Source: Leptospiraceae bacterium
GTDB taxonomy: Bacteria; Spirochaetota; Leptospiria; Leptospirales; Leptonemataceae
Direction of reading: 5' to 3'
Assembly: GCA_026005135.1 (NCBI GenBank)
Contig: BPKM01000003.1
Location: 372,001 to 436,000 of the forward strand
DNA: 64,000 bases
Shown here piece after piece: positions 10,021-19,753 of this stretch; positions within the stretch are counted from its first letter, which is position 1; every line of letters starts with the position of its first letter. A model generated the notes under the pieces. It was not told where the DNA came from. It searched no databases and saw only the letters and a list, made by a program, of their open reading frames with translations. The translations under genes were made by a program, and so were the position numbers.

Positions 10021-12086
10021 AAAAAATAATATTATATTTTATCATAATTATACCTTTATTTTCAGATAATATTGTTGAAATTGATTTAAGTAGTTTAGAA
10101 TGGTATGTAAAAGATGGTTTTGATGAAAGGTATATTTTAGAACCCTCGTTAATATTACCACATTCTATTAAAAAATATACTCCTATTATTCTGAACGAGA
10201 TTTATCCATCAAATGAATATACTGTTTTAAAACATTATACTTTATATACAACATTCCAATTAACAAAAGAACAATTATATAAGCCTCTTTATTTATATTT
10301 AGCCTGGATAGGAGAAAATTGGGAAATTTATCTTAATGGTCATTCTATTCATAAAGAGATATATCTAAGAGAAAATAAAATCCAGATATTTCGAACTGTT
10401 TTATATGAAGATATTTTATTAAATAATAGATTTCTAAAAGAAGGAAAAAATGAATTAATTATACATATTATTGGTTATACTTCGCCAACAGAATTTTTTA
10501 TTAATGATAATGTTGGTTTAACATTCCGTTCTCCATATAAAATTGTATCAGAAGAAATAAGAGAGTATTATAACTTTAAATATAAATTAATACCAAATAT
10601 ATTATCTATTATTTATTTATGTTTTGGATTTTATCATTTATTTTTATATTTTATTAAAGGAGATAAACATCATTATTATTTTGGTCTTTTCTGTATTATG
10701 TTATTTCTTTATACAGATTTTTTTATTAATGAATATATCAAAAATTCTGCTTTTGTTTTTAAATTAAAATATCCTTCACAACCATTATTGATTCCATTAT
10801 TCTTAGCTTATTTAGAAAATTTTATTCTTAAAAAAGAATCATTATCAAAAATAACGAAATATATTTTATATACTTCTATATTTTTGGCTGTATTATTTAT
10901 TATTTTCCCCGCTTATTATTTTGAAATGTTATTAAAAATATTTTATATTTTTGCTATTTTTTATGTATCTTATTCTATTTATTTTTTATATAAATTATAT
11001 AAAATTAAAAATAATATAATCTATAAAATTATAATAATTTCTGTATTTGGTTTGATTTTTTCTGGAATTTTTGATATATTAGATTCAATTTATTTTTATA
11101 CAGGTGTACGTTTGCTTAAATTTGCTTTTCTTGGATTTGTTTTTATTAATATAATATTAATATTAAATGATTTTATTCAGATTTATGAAGATCACGAAAA
11201 ATTAACGAAAAAATTAAAAAAACAAACAGAATCATTTTTTAAATTTATTCCAAAAGAAATTACAGATTATTTAAATAAATCACAAATAGAAGAAATTGTT
11301 ATAGGTGATCAAAAAACCCATAAAGGGAGTATATTATTATTTGATATTAAAAATTATACAACATTATCAGAACAACTTTCAACAGAAAGTACTTTGAGTT
11401 TATTGAACTATTATTTTAAAATAATAGATTCTATTGTTCAGCAGCATAATGGTTTTATATTAAAATTTATAGGAGATGCAGTAATAGTCTTATTTTTAGG
11501 TTCTAATCATTATAATGAAGTAATTGAAGCATCGAATAAAATTCTTTTACATTTAAAAGAAGAAAAAGAAAAATTTCGTATTGGAATTGCATCTGGTTTA
11601 ATAACTATTGCAATCGTAGGAGATGAGCATCGATTGGATATTTCTATTATGGGAGATACTTATAATAGAGTACAATTGCTGGAATTTTTAAATAAATTTT
11701 ATAATACAAATATCATTTTAGATGAAGAAACTTATAAGAATTTTACATCTAAAAAAAATAATTACTTTTTTCGGTATATAGATACCATTTTAGTTTCAGA
11801 AAAAGATCATAATAATAAATATATAAAATTATATGAATTTATGTTCTGGGATAAAAATACAAATCTTATAAAAAGATTTTTAGAAATTTATAATAACGCT
11901 ATAGAATATTATAATAATAAAAATTTTAATCTATCTATACAGCATTTTGAACAAGCATTAGAATATATAAATGATCCAGTCTGTAAAATATATATAAAAA
12001 GAATTCAGCACTATAAAAATGATATTAATTCATGGAAGCCTTATACCAAAATATCTCGAAATTTAAAGATTAAAGATATTATTTAA
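10017..12086 (+). CDS. Membrane class III adenylate/guanylate cyclase, transition-state-Arg-deficient member of a pair
   Basis: 689 residues from the ATG at 10017, which overlaps the previous stop as ATGA; an ATG at 9978 would add 13 residues ahead of the signal peptide and is less likely. The architecture matches the upstream paralogue: signal peptide (MKKIILYFIIIIPLFS), extracytoplasmic domain with the same ENWEIYLNG motif, about seven membrane helices, cyclase domain, helical tail. Both metal aspartates are present (D443 in LFDIKNYTTLSE, D487 in KFIGDAV), as are K483 and N550. The transition-state arginine is lost: GDTYNRVQLLE has L554 where the paralogue has R578, and the GEV..G stretch before it is also altered. 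It could supply the metal-binding C1 half to the upstream protein. The stop codon lies inside the 9-bp duplication of a MITE. Confidence 0.88.
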   Translation: MKKIILYFIIIIPLFSDNIVEIDLSSLEWYVKDGFDERYILEPSLILPHSIKKYTPIILNEIYPSNEYTVLKHYTLYTTFQLTKEQLYKPLYLYLAWIGENWEIYLNGHSIHKEIYLRENKIQIFRTVLYEDILLNNRFLKEGKNELIIHIIGYTSPTEFFINDNVGLTFRSPYKIVSEEIREYYNFKYKLIPNILSIIYLCFGFYHLFLYFIKGDKHHYYFGLFCIMLFLYTDFFINEYIKNSAFVFKLKYPSQPLLIPLFLAYLENFILKKESLSKITKYILYTSIFLAVLFIIFPAYYFEMLLKIFYIFAIFYVSYSIYFLYKLYKIKNNIIYKIIIISVFGLIFSGIFDILDSIYFYTGVRLLKFAFLGFVFINIILILNDFIQIYEDHEKLTKKLKKQTESFFKFIPKEITDYLNKSQIEEIVIGDQKTHKGSILLFDIKNYTTLSEQLSTESTLSLLNYYFKIIDSIVQQHNGFILKFIGDAVIVLFLGSNHYNEVIEASNKILLHLKEEKEKFRIGIASGLITIAIVGDEHRLDISIMGDTYNRVQLLEFLNKFYNTNIILDEETYKNFTSKKNNYFFRYIDTILVSEKDHNNKYIKLYEFMFWDKNTNLIKRFLEIYNNAIEYYNNKNFNLSIQHFEQALEYINDPVCKIYIKRIQHYKNDINSWKPYTKISRNLKIKDII
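12078..12086. repeat. Left copy of 9-bp target-site duplication
   Basis: ATTATTTAA, identical to the copy at 12269-12277. It includes the stop codon of the second cyclase gene. Confidence 0.75.
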
Positions 12087-12268
12087 GGCTTTGTTGCATT
12101 ACTCCCATTTTAAAGCAAAATTTTTTTATAAAAGCGAAATTTTTTTTAAAATATTACTAACATATGTTTAAAAATTTAATACTTTTTTCATATCATGAAA
12201 AATTGTCTAAGAATGTTGATAAATATTTTTATAAATAGCAAATCATTAACTTTTATGCAACAGAGCCA
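12087..12268. mobile_element. 182-bp MITE with IS903-like (IS5 family) terminal inverted repeats
   Basis: The left end reads GGCTTTGTTGCATTA and the right end, on the other strand, reads GGCTCTGTTGCATAA, so the termini match at 13 of 15 positions. The element is flanked by a perfect 9-bp direct repeat, ATTATTTAA. Ends beginning GGCTTTGTTG with a 9-bp duplication are characteristic of the IS903 group of IS5-family elements. The interior is AT-rich with no coding capacity, so it would need a transposase supplied from elsewhere. It landed exactly behind the cyclase stop codon and may separate that operon from the next promoter. No second copy was noticed in the window. Confidence 0.75.
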
Positions 12269-12277
12269 TTATTTAAA
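12269..12277. repeat. Right copy of 9-bp target-site duplication
   Basis: ATTATTTAA, identical to 12078-12086, immediately outside the right terminal repeat of the MITE. Confidence 0.75.
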
Positions 12278-12326
12278 GTAAAGTTTTTATGTATTAAAAA
12301 ATAATACTAAAGAATAAAATATAAGA

Positions 12327-12355
12327 TTGACAATTTTAAAATAAATGATTATATT
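12327..12355 (+). promoter_or_regulatory. Near-consensus promoter, probably giving a leaderless transcript
   Basis: TTGACA at 12327-12332, a 17-base spacer, then TATATT at 12350-12355. The expected start site, six or seven bases downstream, coincides with the ATG at 12362, and no Shine-Dalgarno sequence fits between. The downstream gene is a frameshifted lipoprotein. Confidence 0.6.
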
Positions 12356-12361
12356 GAGGTT

Positions 12362-13224
12362 ATGAGAATAATTATATATTTAATTATATTAGTTTTTATT
12401 TCGAGTTGTGATCTTTTTTTTAAAGATACGGAAGAAATACCTTTAGAAGAGGATGCTGAAGGAACAAGTTCGTAGAACAAATCAATAGAGAAAAAACAGT
12501 TTTTTTAACAACACTTGATTGGCAGCCCTATATTGGACAGGATTTAAAAGATTATGGATATGTTTATCAAATTGTAAAACAAATTTATGAAAGTAAAGGT
12601 TATAAAATAATTATTAAATTTTATCCATGGGCTAGAACAATAGAACTGGCAAAGACGGGAGAAATTGATGGTTATTTTCCAGAATATTATAATGAAGATT
12701 TAAAAAAAGAATTTTATTTTTCTGATCCTTATCCAGGAGGACCAGCTGGATTTTACGGAAGAAAAGATATTATATATAATTTCAAAACACAATATAATAT
12801 GAAGGATTTTACAGCATTAAAACCACATAAAATTGGAATAGTTCGCGGTTATACAAATACAAAATATTTTGATGAAGCAGATTATTTACAAAAAGAAGAA
12901 ACAGATAGTGATTTAAATAATTTAAAAAAACTATATTATAATCGAGTTCAATTGATATTTATTGATCCAAATGTAGCAAATTATTTAATTCGAACTTATT
13001 TAATAAAGGATTTTCCAGATTTTTTTAAAAAAACATATTTTTTAAAACCAGAATTGGAATATAAATATTTATATGTTTGTATTTCTAAAAAAGCACCATA
13101 TGCATTAAAAAAATTAAATGATTTTAACGAAGGTTTAAAAGAATGGAAAGAAAATGGTAAATTAAAAGAACTAATTGAACAATACCATTTTGATGAAAAG
13201 GGAATATGGCATCCAGAAAATTAG
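12362..13224 (+). pseudogene. Family 3 solute-binding-like lipoprotein, frameshifted
   Basis: The first 37 codons from the ATG at 12362 encode a lipoprotein signal (VFISSC) and end at TAG 12474. From about 12460 the -1 frame is open to 13224 and encodes a domain typical of extracellular solute-binding protein family 3: LTTLDWQPYIG, FYPWARTIELAKTGEIDGYF and a SDPY motif. One missing base near AGTTCG (12466-12471) would join both parts into a protein of about 287 residues. Later ATGs, such as 12799, only give a fragment. Family members bind amino acids or similar ligands in the periplasm; no transporter genes are adjacent, so a sensory role is possible. It converges on the SpoIIE gene, with the stop codons overlapping. 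Sequencing error and true decay cannot be told apart here. Confidence 0.75.
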
Positions 13225-14954
13225 ATTTTATCTTTTATAATTTCTGATTGTTTTGTAATATTTTCTTCTAATTGTTTTATTTTATTTTGATCATAATTAT
13301 ATTTTTTCAATTCTTCTAATAAGGTTTTAGCTCTATTTAAGTTATTAATTTTTATATAGGATTTTATTAACAAAGGAAATAAAGGTATAGGAGGATTAAT
13401 TCGATTTAATAAAACTTCTCCTATATCAATTGCATCATGATATTTCGTTAATTTATAACTAATTGCAGCATAATAATATAATAATTCATTATCTAAGGGA
13501 TATTCATTAACATAAATTGATAAAAAATTATAGACTTCTTTATAATTTTTATTATTTATATAATTTTTTATTTTCTCTTTAATTTTAGTAGTTTCTTTTG
13601 CTGCTAAGTTACCAATAACTGGAATTTCTTTTTTAAGGATATGAAAGATTAAAATCGAAATATCATCTATAATTTTTCCTTTGTTTTGTATATTTTTTAG
13701 TATAAGATTTAAATCACCTTCTGATTGTTCCACAATTCTTAGAAATAGGGTTTCATCTTCGTTGATAATTCTTTCTTGTTGATTAATTTCTATTTCTAAA
13801 TCATCTTTCCCATCAGAACCTACAATAAAAATATCGTTTTCTTGAAGTTCATAAATTTGAATTTTTACTTCTTGCTGGAACATTCTTGGCATTCCAATTT
13901 TTCTTAAAATATAATTTTCTCCAATAAAATAGGCTTTTCCATTACGATAAATCACAGGGTAAGGATGTTCAAAATTGACATAATAAAGAATACCTGTTAG
14001 TTCATCTATTAATCCTATAACAGAAGATACTAACATTGATCCCTGAAAAGATTCAAAAAGTTCTTGAAGTTCTAAACTCAAATATTTTAACCAGGTTTCT
14101 GGATATTTATTTTTATCTTCTATCCGAATTTCCAAACGCTTAAAAATTGCATAAAGAATAGAACCGAGAACCAGTATACCGCTACCACCCTGTAATGATT
14201 TTCCCATTGCATCTGCATTGATAAAAAAGATATATTTTCGCTTTCTTAATTGAATTTGTTTTACAATGATAAAATCACCACCAATTTCATCTTTAAATCT
14301 TTTATATTCAAATTGTTTTTTTTGTTTAATAAAATATTCGCATTTATAATAATTGGATTTTAAGTCTATATATGTTAAAGGCTTAATTAATAAACTGGTT
14401 AAATAATAATCTGCATCCTGTTGTATTTTTAATGCTTTGATTTCTTCAAATGCTTGATTTAAAAGATTCTTCTGGATAACTGTTTCAACATAAAAATAAG
14501 CGACAAAAGAAAGTAATATAAAAATAAATAAAGCATAAAAATAAATAAAAATATTTTCATTAATCCATGTTATTATAATATATCCAATTTTTTCTTTTTC
14601 GAAATAAATCGATGAACTTAAATTAAATTTTCTTATTAAATATAAAGAACTGAAAATATCATATAAAACACTATGTTGTTTTTCATTATTTACTTCTAAA
14701 AAAAGTGTTTTATCTTTATGTAAAATTTTTACTTTATCTATATTTTTATTTTGAATGTAAACATTTAGATATTGTTTTGCAGAAGCATCATCTAAATTCC
14801 ATACAAAAGATTGTATTAATTTCGATAGATTTTTTGTTTCTTCTTTTGCATTAAGAAAATTATAGGTTTCATAAAATATTATGAAACCTATAAAAGCTAA
14901 TATATGAATAGTAAATATTATTGAGCGTTTTTGATACCATTTTCTTTCTTGCAT
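13221..14954 (-). CDS. Membrane-anchored SpoIIE/PP2C serine phosphatase with TPR-like tail
   Basis: 577 residues. A membrane helix at about 11-31, an extracytoplasmic sensor to about 130 and a second helix at about 134-156 lead into a SpoIIE-type PP2C domain. The metal-binding acidic motifs are present: IGGDF (D227), NADAMGKS (D248), GSDGKDD and IDDIS. Roughly the last 130 residues form TPR-like helices. Such phosphatases usually dephosphorylate STAS-domain anti-anti-sigma proteins; one STAS protein is encoded at 27087-27428, though a link is only inferred. The gene lies 7 bases after the outer-membrane barrel gene and is the last of a coupled three-gene unit flanked by a second phosphatase of the same design. 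Confidence 0.85.
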   Translation of the reverse strand: MQERKWYQKRSIIFTIHILAFIGFIIFYETYNFLNAKEETKNLSKLIQSFVWNLDDASAKQYLNVYIQNKNIDKVKILHKDKTLFLEVNNEKQHSVLYDIFSSLYLIRKFNLSSSIYFEKEKIGYIIITWINENIFIYFYALFIFILLSFVAYFYVETVIQKNLLNQAFEEIKALKIQQDADYYLTSLLIKPLTYIDLKSNYYKCEYFIKQKKQFEYKRFKDEIGGDFIIVKQIQLRKRKYIFFINADAMGKSLQGGSGILVLGSILYAIFKRLEIRIEDKNKYPETWLKYLSLELQELFESFQGSMLVSSVIGLIDELTGILYYVNFEHPYPVIYRNGKAYFIGENYILRKIGMPRMFQQEVKIQIYELQENDIFIVGSDGKDDLEIEINQQERIINEDETLFLRIVEQSEGDLNLILKNIQNKGKIIDDISILIFHILKKEIPVIGNLAAKETTKIKEKIKNYINNKNYKEVYNFLSIYVNEYPLDNELLYYYAAISYKLTKYHDAIDIGEVLLNRINPPIPLFPLLIKSYIKINNLNRAKTLLEELKKYNYDQNKIKQLEENITKQSEIIKDKI

Positions 14955-14961
14955 AGTATTT

Positions 14962-16116
14962 TTATTCTATGGTTATACTATACCCCAGGGATATCCACCA
15001 TAAATATTTTGGTAATTTCTGCCTTGGTGTATAGGTAAAGGGTATACCTGTTGTATTAGTTACTAATTGGCTGATTTGATTGTTAACATATTCATTAATA
15101 GGACCAAGACTAAGAGAAGGATCTGCAACCTGTCCATCATAAATAGTACTTTGACCATTAATATCAATAGGTAATTTAGTATTATTAACTTCTCCAGTAA
15201 TTAAATCGCCAGAACCAAAATAATAATCCTGTATCCATAAATCTGGTCTATATGCTATATTAATGCCAAAAGAAAATCCAGAACTATGACTAATTGTATA
15301 ATTTAATGTAATATCACTTACACCTTGAACATTATCTAAAACATAATAACCAGATGAAATATTATAACTTGATGTTAATTCATTTGTTAACTGATATTCT
15401 CCACCATAAGAAATATTATAATAAATGGTATGGATTTGTAAATCTTCATAAATACTAAACCGCAATTCTTTTAAAAATGGGAATGCATAAGTAATAAATA
15501 CTTCCGTTCCATATGCTGTATTTACTTGTGTAACATTTGCATAAGAATAATGTAAAATACCAAATCCTATAATTCCCACATTTGTATCAGATTCATAACC
15601 AATTGTTATATCTAATTCATCGCTTCGTTTAAGCCCTACCTGTTCTTTATAAAAATTTGGAATATTTTGATAATCAGAAACTTGATTACTTGTTGGTAAA
15701 GATGATTTTATATCCTGTTCTAAATTAAGTGAAGGATCTTTATAATCCAGCAAAGAAGTTCTATTTTGTATAAAAGCACCACCAGGTTGGGTTTGAATTC
15801 GTTTATCAATATCTTTATCTTCTCTTCCCTGCAAAGCTAAAGAAGAAAATAAATTTACATATAAGCCATTAACTGGTGTATTCCATGTTATACTTGGTTG
15901 GAATGCCCATATACCAGAATGAGGTCCATATTGTTTCCAGTTTTGTATTGCATAATTTCTAAAAAAATCATGACCTCTCCATACATAATTGGAAACAAGG
16001 TTTAAATCTATTTGAATACTTCCTTTATTTTCCTGCGCTTCTATATTACTAAAATTTAAAATACTTCCCAAAACAAATGTACTAATAAATAATACTTTAA
16101 ATATCCTTAGTTTCAT
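14962..16116 (-). CDS. Putative outer-membrane beta-barrel protein
   Basis: 384 residues. A signal peptide (to about residue 27, ending in EAQ) precedes many alternating hydrophobic strands, and the N-terminal region has SNYVWRGHDF, a motif seen in the TorF-like/TIGR02001-type porin families. The C-terminus ends in an aromatic-rich strand (WWISLGYSITIE). The function is not known; a channel or surface protein is likely. It starts within the stop codon of one SpoIIE phosphatase (ATGA overlap) and is followed 7 bases later by another, so the three are almost certainly co-expressed. Confidence 0.75.
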   Translation of the reverse strand: MKLRIFKVLFISTFVLGSILNFSNIEAQENKGSIQIDLNLVSNYVWRGHDFFRNYAIQNWKQYGPHSGIWAFQPSITWNTPVNGLYVNLFSSLALQGREDKDIDKRIQTQPGGAFIQNRTSLLDYKDPSLNLEQDIKSSLPTSNQVSDYQNIPNFYKEQVGLKRSDELDITIGYESDTNVGIIGFGILHYSYANVTQVNTAYGTEVFITYAFPFLKELRFSIYEDLQIHTIYYNISYGGEYQLTNELTSSYNISSGYYVLDNVQGVSDITLNYTISHSSGFSFGINIAYRPDLWIQDYYFGSGDLITGEVNNTKLPIDINGQSTIYDGQVADPSLSLGPINEYVNNQISQLVTNTTGIPFTYTPRQKLPKYLWWISLGYSITIE

Positions 16117-17851
16117 AGATTTACACTGTATATTACTTTAATATATTTTTCAAGTTTTTTTTTATTTATTGTTAATAATATTTTTATTTTATGAATATAT
16201 TTTGATTGTTTAGTAATTTCTTTTAATTGTTCGAGTAATAAATTGATACGGTATTGATGATTTATTTTTTTATAACAATAAATTAACTGAAAATAGTTTT
16301 TTATATAATTTTTATTAAAGTTTAATAATCGTTCTCCAATTTCAACTGCTTCTAAATATCGCTTTATTTTTCTACAGGAGTAGCTATACCAGTATAAAAT
16401 TTCATCATCTACTGGATAGACTTCTACAAGATTTTTAAATAAATCAATAATTGTTTGATATTCCTTTTTTTGTAAAAGTTCTTGTAAAATTTGCTTAATG
16501 TTTTTAATATAAGAACTATAATCATTATAACTTTTTTCGTCTTCTGTAACAATTAAAGGAAAACTTGGTCTACTTTTATATTGTATTTTAATTATGGAAA
16601 TATCGTCTTTTATTATGTAATGATTCTTTAATGTATTAATAAAAATATCTATATTTGCTTCTGATTTTTGTAATAATTGTAAACTAAAATTTTCATCTTC
16701 GTTTATTGTATTATTTATAAGTATTTCGTCTTTTCCATCAGAACCAATAATAAAAATATCTTCTCTTGATAAGGGAATTCGAGTGACTTCAAAAATTTCA
16801 TTATATTTAGGGAAACCTAATTTTTTATGAATTTTAGAATATATTAATCTATAATGATTTTTATGTATATAGATTGGTTTAGGATGATCAAAGTTTATAA
16901 AATATAATAATCCATTTTCTATATCTAATAAACCAATTATAGCAGAAACCATCATAAATCCCTGAAAGGTTTCTAAAACTTCATGTATTTCTAAGGATGT
17001 ATATTTTAACCATGTTTCTGGAAAACGCTCTTTTTCTATATTTCGTTTTTCTGTTCTTTTTAATATTGCTGATAAAATAGAAGAGAGAACTATGGTACCA
17101 ACTAATCCCTGTAAAGATTTTCCCATAGAATCAGCATTAATAAAAAAAATATATTTTCTTTTTCGTAATAAGATATCTTTAATATAAATATAATCACCTC
17201 CTAAACCAAAATGGTGATTTTTATATTTGAATTTTGTAAATTGTTCTAAATAATATTCTATAGATATTGCATCAGAACTAAATTGAAAAGAAAGAAATGG
17301 CTCAATTAATTGATTTAATAAATAAAAATCTGCCTGTCTATTTTGTTCTAATTGTATGATTTTTTTTAAGTTTGTTAAGTAAAAAACATATAGAAAAATT
17401 AAGATAAATAAAATAATTAATAAAAAGTAGCAATATTCTTTATAACTAATTATATAAAGAAATTCAAATTTAAATATCTCATCATTTAAATTTAGAGTAT
17501 TTATTATCTTTATTTTAAAACCATTTTCCTTTTGTTCTGGTGTATAGAAAAATATAATTTTATTATCTTTTAAAATAATAAATTGATTTAAATTATAAAA
17601 TATATTATTATAAAATATAATGATATTAATTATGTTTTTTGAATGATTATTTATATTATTATCTTGATATAATAAAGTCTGGAAATATTTAAATGTTTTC
17701 TGATTTAATATTTTGATATTATAATAAGATATAAAAAAAATAAAAGATGTGATAATAAAAATAAAATCAATAAAAATAAATTAAATTTATTTATGATAAA
17801 CCTTTTTAAAGATAACTGCTCATTTTTTGATTTCACTTTTAAAAATTTCAT
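16113..17851 (-). pseudogene. Second membrane SpoIIE/PP2C phosphatase, single-base frameshift near the N-terminus
   Basis: The phosphatase domain is clear: LGGDYI, NADSMGKS, GSDGKDE and KDDIS keep the metal aspartates, followed by TPR-like helices. The frame is open upstream to a stop at 17783-17781 with no ATG before the catalytic domain. In another frame an ATG at 17851 starts MKFLKVKSKNEQ and runs into the same hydrophobic stretch. One missing base around 17775-17795 would restore a protein of about 579 residues, matching its neighbour (577). The domain order (helix, sensor, helix, phosphatase, TPR) is also the same. It overlaps the barrel gene as ATGA. The broken region is a low-complexity A/T run, so an assembly error is the simplest explanation. 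Confidence 0.7.
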
Positions 17852-17886
17852 TATAATAAATAAAATATTTCTATAAAATAATATAT

Positions 17887-19128
17887 TTAATTTTTTACTA
17901 TTAGATATTTTTTCTTACCAATTTTTAGTTTATATTCTCCTGGAAATGTTAATATATAATCTCTCTGTTTGATTGTTTCTAAGTTATCTCCTAATTTAAT
18001 GGCTCCAGATTCGAATAATTTTTTTATTGCACTCATACTATTTTCGATTTTTGCATCTAATAGAACTTTTGCTAAAGGAATTTCTTTAATATTCTCTGGA
18101 ACCTTATATACTGGTGTATTAGGAGGTAATACTAATTTTGATGTTTTTGCTGCTTTTTTTTCTTTTTCCCATTGTTCTTTTGCTTCTTCTCCTATGCCCT
18201 TAGGATAAAGATTATTAATAATTTCAATTCCTAAGATTTTTTTTACTTCTAAAGGATGTTCTTTTTTATATTCTTCTAATTTTTCATAAGGGATATCTGT
18301 TAGAATTTCAAAATAATTCCACATTAACTCATCAGAGATAGACATAATTTTTGCAAATATATTATAGGGATCTTCATTAATGCCAATATAATTATTATAG
18401 GATTTCGACATTTTTCTTATACCATCTAAACCAACCAATAGAGGAAGTGTAATGATTACCTGTGGTTTTTGACCATATTGTACTTGTAAATCTCTTCCAA
18501 CCAATAGATTGAATTTTTGATCTGTTCCTCCAATTTCAACATCACTTTCTAATGCTACAGAATCATAACCCTGAATTAATGGATACATAAATTCAATAAT
18601 ACTAATACTTTCTCCACTTTCATAGCGTTTCTTAAAATCATCTCTTTCTAACATTCTTGCTACTGTATATTTGGCAGTTAAATTTAGAACTTCTTCGAAA
18701 GTCATATGTTTTAACCATTGGGAATTAAAAACAATTTTTGTTTTTTCTGGGTCCAATATTTTAAATACTTGTTTTTCATAAGTTTTCGCATTTTCTTTGA
18801 CTTCTTCTTCTGTTAGACGTTTTCTGGTTTGCGAACGTCCAGTAGGATCACCTATCATACCAGTAAAATCTCCAATTAAAAAATAGATTTCGTGTCCCAG
18901 GTCCTGAAAATGTTTTAATTTTCTTAATAATACATAATGACCTAAATGTAGATCAGGAGCTGTTGGATCAAATCCAGCTTTTATTTTGAGAGGTTTTTTG
19001 GTTTTATTACTATGTTCAAGTTTATCCAGTAAATCCTGTTCTGGAATGATTTCTTCTGTTCCGCGTTTTATAATATTGAAATCATTTAATGTTTTTTCAG
19101 AATATTGCATTTTTTGATTTTTATCCAT
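17887..19128 (-). CDS. tyrS: Tyrosyl-tRNA synthetase
   Basis: 413 residues, normal for the TyrRS group with a compact C-terminal S4 domain. The class I signatures are intact: HLGHY (HIGH) after DPTAPDL and KMSKSYNN (KMSKS). [10 protein letters not shown] stretch and the final S4-like region (SGAIKLG, then [14 protein letters not shown]) agree. It charges tRNA-Tyr in the cytoplasm. The gene is 35 bases upstream of the start of the frameshifted phosphatase and 13 bases downstream of ubiX, in a minus-strand run that may be one operon. Confidence 0.97.
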   Translation of the reverse strand: MDKNQKMQYSEKTLNDFNIIKRGTEEIIPEQDLLDKLEHSNKTKKPLKIKAGFDPTAPDLHLGHYVLLRKLKHFQDLGHEIYFLIGDFTGMIGDPTGRSQTRKRLTEEEVKENAKTYEKQVFKILDPEKTKIVFNSQWLKHMTFEEVLNLTAKYTVARMLERDDFKKRYESGESISIIEFMYPLIQGYDSVALESDVEIGGTDQKFNLLVGRDLQVQYGQKPQVIITLPLLVGLDGIRKMSKSYNNYIGINEDPYNIFAKIMSISDELMWNYFEILTDIPYEKLEEYKKEHPLEVKKILGIEIINNLYPKGIGEEAKEQWEKEKKAAKTSKLVLPPNTPVYKVPENIKEIPLAKVLLDAKIENSMSAIKKLFESGAIKLGDNLETIKQRDYILTFPGEYKLKIGKKKYLIVKN

Positions 19129-19141
19129 ATTGCAAATTTTT

Positions 19142-19750
19142 TTATCCTTTCCATGAGGGAAATAATTTTTGTTCTATATCTAATAGGTTTAAAATTTTAC
19201 CGCAGATAAAGTTTAATAAATCTTCAATTGTTTTGGGATTATGATAAAATCCAGGAGATGCTGGTAAAATAATACCACCTGATAAAGTAATTTTTCTCAT
19301 GTTTTCTATATGAATTAAATTTAATGGCGTTTCTCTTGGAACAAGTATTAATTTACGTCTTTCTTTTAAACATACCTCTGCGCTTCGTTCTATTAAATTT
19401 GTGCTATATCCATTGGCAATACCACTTAGCGTTTTCATAGAGCAGGGAATAATTACCATACCATTATGGATATAAGAGCCACTTGCTGGTTTAGCACCTA
19501 TATTATTATTGTTTTCTAAAATAAATTTATGAACAGGAACTTGAATATCTTTTAAACAAAATTCCATAAATTCATTGTAATTTGATATATTTAGATTTAG
19601 TTCTTTTTTTAGAACGATTTTTGCAGAATCAGAAATAATTAGATGGCTTTCTCCTTCGATATATTTTGCTAAGACTTTTAAAAATTGAATTCCGTATAAT
19701 ATACCACTTGAACCAGTTATACCAATAATAAATTTTTTTTTATTATTCAT
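19142..19750 (-). CDS. ubiX: UbiX-type flavin prenyltransferase
   Basis: 202 residues, standard length. The FMN-binding start [11 protein letters not shown] and the stretch [17 protein letters not shown] are characteristic, as is the late [17 protein letters not shown] motif. The enzyme makes prenylated FMN for UbiD-family decarboxylases. With mqnA and a UbiA-type prenyltransferase close by, the likely client is the UbiD-like decarboxylase of the futalosine menaquinone route (MqnL type), which is not in this window. It is 3 bases downstream of the LON-domain gene. Confidence 0.93.
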   Translation of the reverse strand: MNNKKKFIIGITGSSGILYGIQFLKVLAKYIEGESHLIISDSAKIVLKKELNLNISNYNEFMEFCLKDIQVPVHKFILENNNNIGAKPASGSYIHNGMVIIPCSMKTLSGIANGYSTNLIERSAEVCLKERRKLILVPRETPLNLIHIENMRKITLSGGIILPASPGFYHNPKTIEDLLNFICGKILNLLDIEQKLFPSWKG

Positions 19751-19753
19751 ATC

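Noticed and set aside
12087..12268. IS6/IS26-type element ends
   Set aside because: The GGCTCTGTTGCA end also recalls IS6-family repeats, but those make 8-bp duplications; the flanking repeat here is 9 bp, which fits the IS903 group of IS5 better.
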